Assembly: GCA_019828545.1 (NCBI GenBank)
Contig: JACVRA010000113.1
Span: 297,782 to 361,781 of the forward strand
DNA from: Paracamarosporium sp. OC-R06-R3
Taxonomy: Eukaryota; Ascomycota; Dothideomycetes; Pleosporales; Didymosphaeriaceae
Length of the DNA: 64,000 nucleotides
Reading direction: 5' to 3'
Part shown: positions 57,341-64,000 of the stretch, one piece after another
Layout of the letters: every line of letters begins with the position of its first letter
Position numbering within the stretch: position 1 is the stretch's first letter
Notes under the pieces: model-generated
Told to the model about the DNA's origin: nothing
Databases searched by the model: none
What the model saw: only the letters and a program-made list of their open reading frames with translations
Made by a program: the position numbers and the translations under genes

Positions 57341-59081
57341 TCACACGGCGCTCTTCTCCATTGCTCCATTCCTCAACCTACTCTTCTCCGTCGCCTCCTC
57401 AATCTTCGTCTTCCGCCACGTGCACTCCTCCGCGAAATCACAAATTCGACACTTAAAAGCTTCTTCCATCTCCACACCTCTAGCTTCTCTGGCGCCCTTC
57501 CACCACTCCATCTCTGTCTTAACATACGCATCGATAACATCTGGGCTAAATGCCATTAGCTCGTTACCAATGACCTCTCCGGTCTTCGAGTACCGAAATT
57601 CAGCCCGAAGAATGTCGCTAATAGAGGGGATTGTCTGTTGACACTCGCTGATCATGAGTGACCATAGGGACATGAGGTTTGGGTGGGAATAGAGCTCGTT
57701 GGTTTGAAGGATGTTGCAGGGGTTTTCAGAATCGAATTCTGAGTTGGTGCCTCCAATTGTACCGCCTTCAAGCATAAATGCTTCCGAGAAGGACTCCCGT
57801 GGTGCGAGATTGTATCGTGCAAATATTGTTTCTGCGTCGACCGTGTTTAGTGAAAGCGACTCAAGAAGTTTTCGGTACAGCATCAGCTGCATCCAAGTCG
57901 GACGTAACGAGGCTCCCTTAGGGAGTGACCGCACACCGCGTGTCTTCACATCAGCGATGTAAACCTGTCGGTCTTTCTCCACAGTATCTATGCAATCACT
58001 TGCAAGGTTTTCTTTTGTACCCAAATTGCTGCCATCAACTTTTTGAAACGCCTGTTCAATGGTAAGCTGGCCTAGCGGAAGCGTGCCACTGCTCTGCTGC
58101 GCTCGAGCCACCTCGAGCTTCCCTTCTATCGCCAGATTCGGACACGTAAAGCTCAACTCGTCGATTACACCGTTGATCACTTGGTCCTCTATTATCCCCC
58201 AAAGTTCAAGCTCTCTAGTGAGCCCTGTTTGTCGCAGACATCGCAACCCTTGGATCGTGTTCCAGATCCTCAGACCAAAACGGTCTTCTTTACTCACAGT
58301 CTCAACAGGGATCATGCTGTGAACTTCATCCTCCAGCACTTGGTGTATTTTGGAACCCATTCTCATGGCCTGCGTGCGCGGCTTCCGCCCGAATTTAGAG
58401 AGGGTGTAGGAGTACTGTAATTCACACCACGCTGGCGAGACGAGATCCGTCACAGACAGTGGCTTCTTTGGCTTTGTGCGGAAACGCTCAAGAGGTGTTT
58501 GGGGGTCATCGGCGGATGCAGTCGGCTCTGAGGTCGGCCGGATCTGCGAGGGTTGTTCTTCGCTAGGTACTAGGTGCTGTCGGTCAGATGAGAAAACACG
58601 TTGCAATAGGAAGTATGATGATTCGATCCGTACCGCTGAACGCCCGTCGGGATGGGAGATCGTACTCGAATTCCATCGACGCGCTTGTCGCCACAGGTGA
58701 ACTCTGTATAGCACGCTCTTCCCAGTGCATCGCCAGAGGCTGCCACCTTGGCTTAGTAGCAGGACCGACATTGTGCACGTCGCCCTCAATACTGGGGTAG
58801 GCGACGTCCTTGGGAGCAGAGGCTGCTAGCTTGGCGAGGAGGTTGCCTAGAGCTGTGTCCTCCTGGATGTCGTCCAAGTCGATGTCCGAGCCGTAGTCGC
58901 TCAAAGCTGGGAGAGAGACGTCTGAGCCATATTCGCTGCTTGCTGCTTGTGTTATCGCAGCCGCGGGATTGTTGTCCATGTTGTCATCTTTAGGGCGTTG
59001 GTGTGCGTGTTCCGCGGGTGGACGCGTTGGTGTAGTTCGCCCCTCGAGCTGTCGCGAAATCGCGTGGTGTCGTGAGGTCAT
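57341..59081 (-). CDS. EXO5: Exonuclease V (EXO5/DEM1)
   Basis: Exons are 59081..58634 and 58569..57341 (intron 64 nt, phase 1, acceptor CCTAG), giving 558 aa. EXO5 is a single-strand DNA exonuclease with a PD-(D/E)XK core and an Fe-S cluster, needed for mitochondrial DNA in yeast and for crosslink repair in other eukaryotes. Seen features are 'LSVTDLVSPAWCELQYSY' (first cluster Cys), 'QAMRMGSKIHQVLEDEVH', 'QVYIADVKTRG' (the Asp-x-Lys of the nuclease core) and three further cluster Cys in 'AFKCRICDFAEECTWRKTK'. The N-terminal ~150 residues hold acidic, Asp-rich 'DYGSDIDLDDIQED' segments. The ATG at 58979 is an alternative start. The upstream one gives an Arg-rich, acid-free leader that could be a mitochondrial presequence. 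Confidence 0.92.
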
Positions 59082-59343
59082 TCTTAGCCCGTGCCAATCA
59101 GCCTATTGCATCTACGACTGCAAACCCTCCAAGAAATGGTCCAGAGAGCAAGAGGGGGAAGGCATGTTTACCCCTGTGCATTTACAACTCGGACACCATC
59201 TCATATCGATACGTTGTGAGGGTGTAGCAAATCGCGCCTAAGAGGCTAATCATTCCATGTAGACATATGCAATGGAAAGGAGTTTCATGAAGCTGCAAAA
59301 ACAGCAAATCAATTTTTTGGTAATGCAACCGTATCTATACCTT

Positions 59344-59980
59344 TTACTTTTCTCCTAGCGACTTCAGCGCCTCTGCAAAGTCCGGCACTTCATCTGCACT
59401 CACGCTCGGCTTGCTCCAAGTCACCTTCCCCTCCGCATCCACAACAAAGCTTCCAGAAGTTTGCCATCTTGTGCCGCTCTCCGTAGGCCTATTATAGATG
59501 CCTTCTTGCTTGCCAAGTCTATAGACGGAGAGTAGACTCCAAGGATTCAACACGTGCCAAAAAGACGATACACCGAGCCCCCATTGGGCATAGATATGGC
59601 GTTGGTCGTCGACGATCATTTTGACAGAGCTATTCTCTGAAGAACTTGGGAGAGATGCCAACCAATGTTCCGTAGAAGGGCGGTCGCTGTGGGAGACGGC
59701 GACGAAGTGGATATCATCCTGGCGTTGGGACGCAGCCTGGCGCATGTTTAGGAATGTTTTCTCGGCGACTGCACGCAGTCAGCTAGACACAGCGGTGAAG
59801 GCTGGAGGCCTCACATGGGCATCCGCAGTGCCGCAAGAAAGTTACCACGGTTGGCTTGCCATCTTCAGCAGGCAGGGTCAGTTTAGAGGAAGAGGGTGCT
59901 TGTTCGCCGACACCGAGCGGGTGAGCTGTTTGCAGGCTGGTTGGGAACATCCATGATTGCAGCTCTGTCTGCCAGGACAT
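59344..59980 (-). CDS. Thioredoxin-fold AhpC/TSA-like protein
   Basis: Exons are 59980..59815 and 59768..59344 (intron 46 nt, phase 1), giving 196 aa. The fold and the site 'VVTFLRHCGCPFAEKTF' (Cys ~52 and ~54) are those of fungal AhpC/TSA-related or PRX-like2 proteins, which may reduce peroxides. The Cys-Gly-Cys arrangement is not the TxxC of classical peroxiredoxins, so activity is uncertain. Later marks are 'IHFVAVSHSDRPSTEHWL', 'WGLGVSSFWHVLNPWSL' and 'RWQTSGSFVVDAEGKVTWSK', the last typical of the C-terminal strand and helix. No signal peptide or membrane segment, so probably cytosolic. It lies 263 bp upstream of EXO5 on the same strand. Confidence 0.85.
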
Positions 59981-59981
59981 G

Positions 59982-61189
<1,208 letters not shown>

Positions 61190-61641
61190 TGTTGATGATG
61201 GATTTGATGATAGTCGGCGCTGTGGTGCTGAGTGGTGGTTGTGGAGCGGCGGGGTGGATGAGTGTGATGAGAAAGAAAGGCGAGTGGGCGGGCGGCACTT
61301 ATATGGGCGGAGGGCGGGGGGCGCGGCTGCCTGGATCAACAAGCAGTGAGTCGGCGCTAGCGAAGGACAATTGCGCAGCTGGAAAGCGAGCGTTTGTCGG
61401 TCGCAGAATTAAGCGGGCGCGTTGCGACAGGCTTGGCGCCCAAAACCAAAAGTCTGATCTGATCCCGCCGCGACGCCGCACGGGCCCGTTGTGATCTGGC
61501 GCGCGCCCTCGCCTCATCTAAATACACGGCGCGCCCGCCCTCCTACAACACCATCCTCTCACAGCCAACTGCAACACCCCAGCTTCCCGACACAAATACC
61601 CTCCCACTTCCCACCACTCACCCCCTCAACTCTACATCACC
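61190..61641. promoter_or_regulatory. Shared divergent H3-H4 promoter
   Basis: 452 bp between the two start codons. On the H3 side a TATAAG (minus, 61298..61303) lies ~109 bp from the H3 ATG. On the H4 side a TAAATA (plus, 61519..61524) lies ~118 bp from the H4 ATG. Pairing H3 and H4 this way is the common fungal arrangement and lets one control region drive S-phase expression of both. Confidence 0.7.
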
Positions 61642-62961
<1,320 letters not shown>

Positions 62962-63868
62962 ATGGCCCTCTCCACGCCACCACGAGCCCTCTTCTTCGAC
63001 GTGTTCGGCACGTGCGTCGACTGGCGATCCACTGTAACGCAAGCCTTGAGTGCGCAGTCACATGCGGCGCTCAACTCTGCAACCGCGTCACTTGCCTCAA
63101 AGGTGCGACTGAGGGCTTCTGACATGACACTTGCACACTGGGGCGACTTTGCTCAGCAGTGGAGACATTCGTACCAGGATTTCACGCGGAGGTTGGCTGC
63201 CGATGCAAGTATACCGTGGAAGTCCGTCGATGAACATCACCATGAGTCTCTAGTTGCACTCATGGCCAAGTGGGAACTGGATGGGCTGTGGTCTGATGAG
63301 GAATTGCGCGCTCTGAGCCTGATATGGCATCGTCTTGATCCTTGGTCGGACTCTGCGCAGGGCATTGCACTGCTCAACCAACTATTCTGTATGTCACGGG
63401 AATCCCTTGACTCTTCAGCCATCTTGGAGTTCGTGGTGACTCATTTGCGCAGGGACTGCCACCCTTTCTAACGGAAACGTATCCTTGCTGTCAGATCTCA
63501 AGGCGCACGCAAAAATCCCATTTACGCATCTCCTCAGCGCCGAACTCTTTGGCACGTATAAGCCTTCTCCAGCTGTATATCGGGGTGCTGCTGAAAAGCT
63601 GGGTCTTCCGATCAAAGAATGTGTAATGGTCGCAGCGCACTTGAACGATCTTAAAGCGGCCAAGTCCAATGGTATGCAGGTGATCTATGTCGAACGACCT
63701 GGTGAGGAGGAGTGGCCGGATGACGAAATTGAAAAAGCGAGAAGCGATGGCTGGGTGGATGTCTGGGTCAGTCTTGGTGAGGGTAACAGAGGATTTGTGA
63801 CGGTGGCAGAGAAGTTGGGTGTTGAGCTGCCTCCAACGCATGCGAGGAAGCTGAGTTCCTCGGCTTAG
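62962..63868 (+). CDS. HAD-superfamily haloacid dehalogenase type II
   Basis: Exons are 62962..63388 and 63453..63868 (intron 64 nt, phase 1), giving 280 aa. L-2-haloacid dehalogenase-like HAD enzymes hydrolyse C-halogen or phosphoester bonds. The natural substrate of the fungal members is mostly unknown. Motif I is 'LFFDVFGTCVDW' (nucleophile Asp13), motif II 'TATLSNGN' (completed over the intron), motif III 'TYKPSPAVY' (Lys) and motif IV 'MVAAHLNDLKAAKSNG'. The helical cap between motifs I and II has 'WRHSYQDFTRRLAADASIPW' and 'IWHRLDPWSDSAQG'. The upstream in-frame ATG at 62887 would add 25 residues. I chose 62962 because family members start just before motif I. Confidence 0.92.
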
Positions 63869-64000
63869 ATTAAGCACGTTCAATGAGCTCGTTGCGGTTC
63901 ACGTATCAATACCAGATTAATTCCAGTCTATACGTTCATGTCAACTTTGTATGGTTGTTGTGCTACTCACATAACGTAACTACGTAGCGAGTCGCCACTC

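Overview
This window looks like nuclear DNA of a filamentous ascomycete (Pezizomycotina). A Dothideomycete, perhaps Pleosporales, is my inference from the gene content. The evidence is dense single-copy eukaryotic genes on both strands, introns mostly of 44-60 nt with GTRNGY-type donors and CTNAC/CTGAC-like branch sites, a divergent intron-containing H3/H4 pair, and fungal-type families such as a 6-TM ArAE_2_N/DUF2421 transporter, JHD1, a fungal phosphoketolase and KXD1. I see no transposon, tRNA, rRNA or CRISPR array. All exon coordinates were worked out by hand from splice signals, reading-frame closure and remembered family motifs. No alignment was run.

Layout. 1-10 kb is sparse: a small GPI-anchored-type cell-wall protein (-), a SET-domain protein (+) and two unrecognised two-exon genes (+). 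10-19 kb holds DPH5 (-) and SPT3 (+) sharing a 285-bp divergent promoter, eL19 (-), an eight-exon membrane transporter (-) and a 182-aa protein (+). 19.7-21.8 kb has no gene I can support. 21.8-28.3 kb holds KXD1 (-), SEC18/NSF (-) and a 2H-phosphoesterase-like protein (-). 29.2-36.6 kb is one large gene (+) for a DNMT5-type protein: a C5-cytosine methyltransferase fused to a RING finger and an SNF2 ATPase. 37.5-42.9 kb has hexokinase (-) and phosphoketolase (+) transcribed divergently. 44.6-50.5 kb has SF3B6/p14 (-) and a PHD-JmjC histone demethylase of JHD1 type (+). 50.9-59.98 kb has a His-rich protein (-), proteasome beta5 (+), RED/IK spliceosomal protein (-), a secreted GH43 glycosidase (+), exonuclease V (-) and a thioredoxin-fold AhpC/TSA-like protein (-). 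60.5-63.9 kb has histones H3 (-) and H4 (+) and a HAD-family haloacid dehalogenase (+).

Functional threads. Chromatin genes recur (SET, SPT3, DNMT5, JHD1, H3, H4), as do spliceosome genes (SF3B6, RED) and central carbon genes (hexokinase, phosphoketolase). Nothing suggests a secondary-metabolite cluster. The most notable locus is the DNMT5-like gene. Next are unusual gene-structure features: a start codon split by an intron in eL19, two GC-AG introns (DPH5, SEC18), a 16-nt micro-exon, and DNMT5 introns about twice as long as their neighbours.
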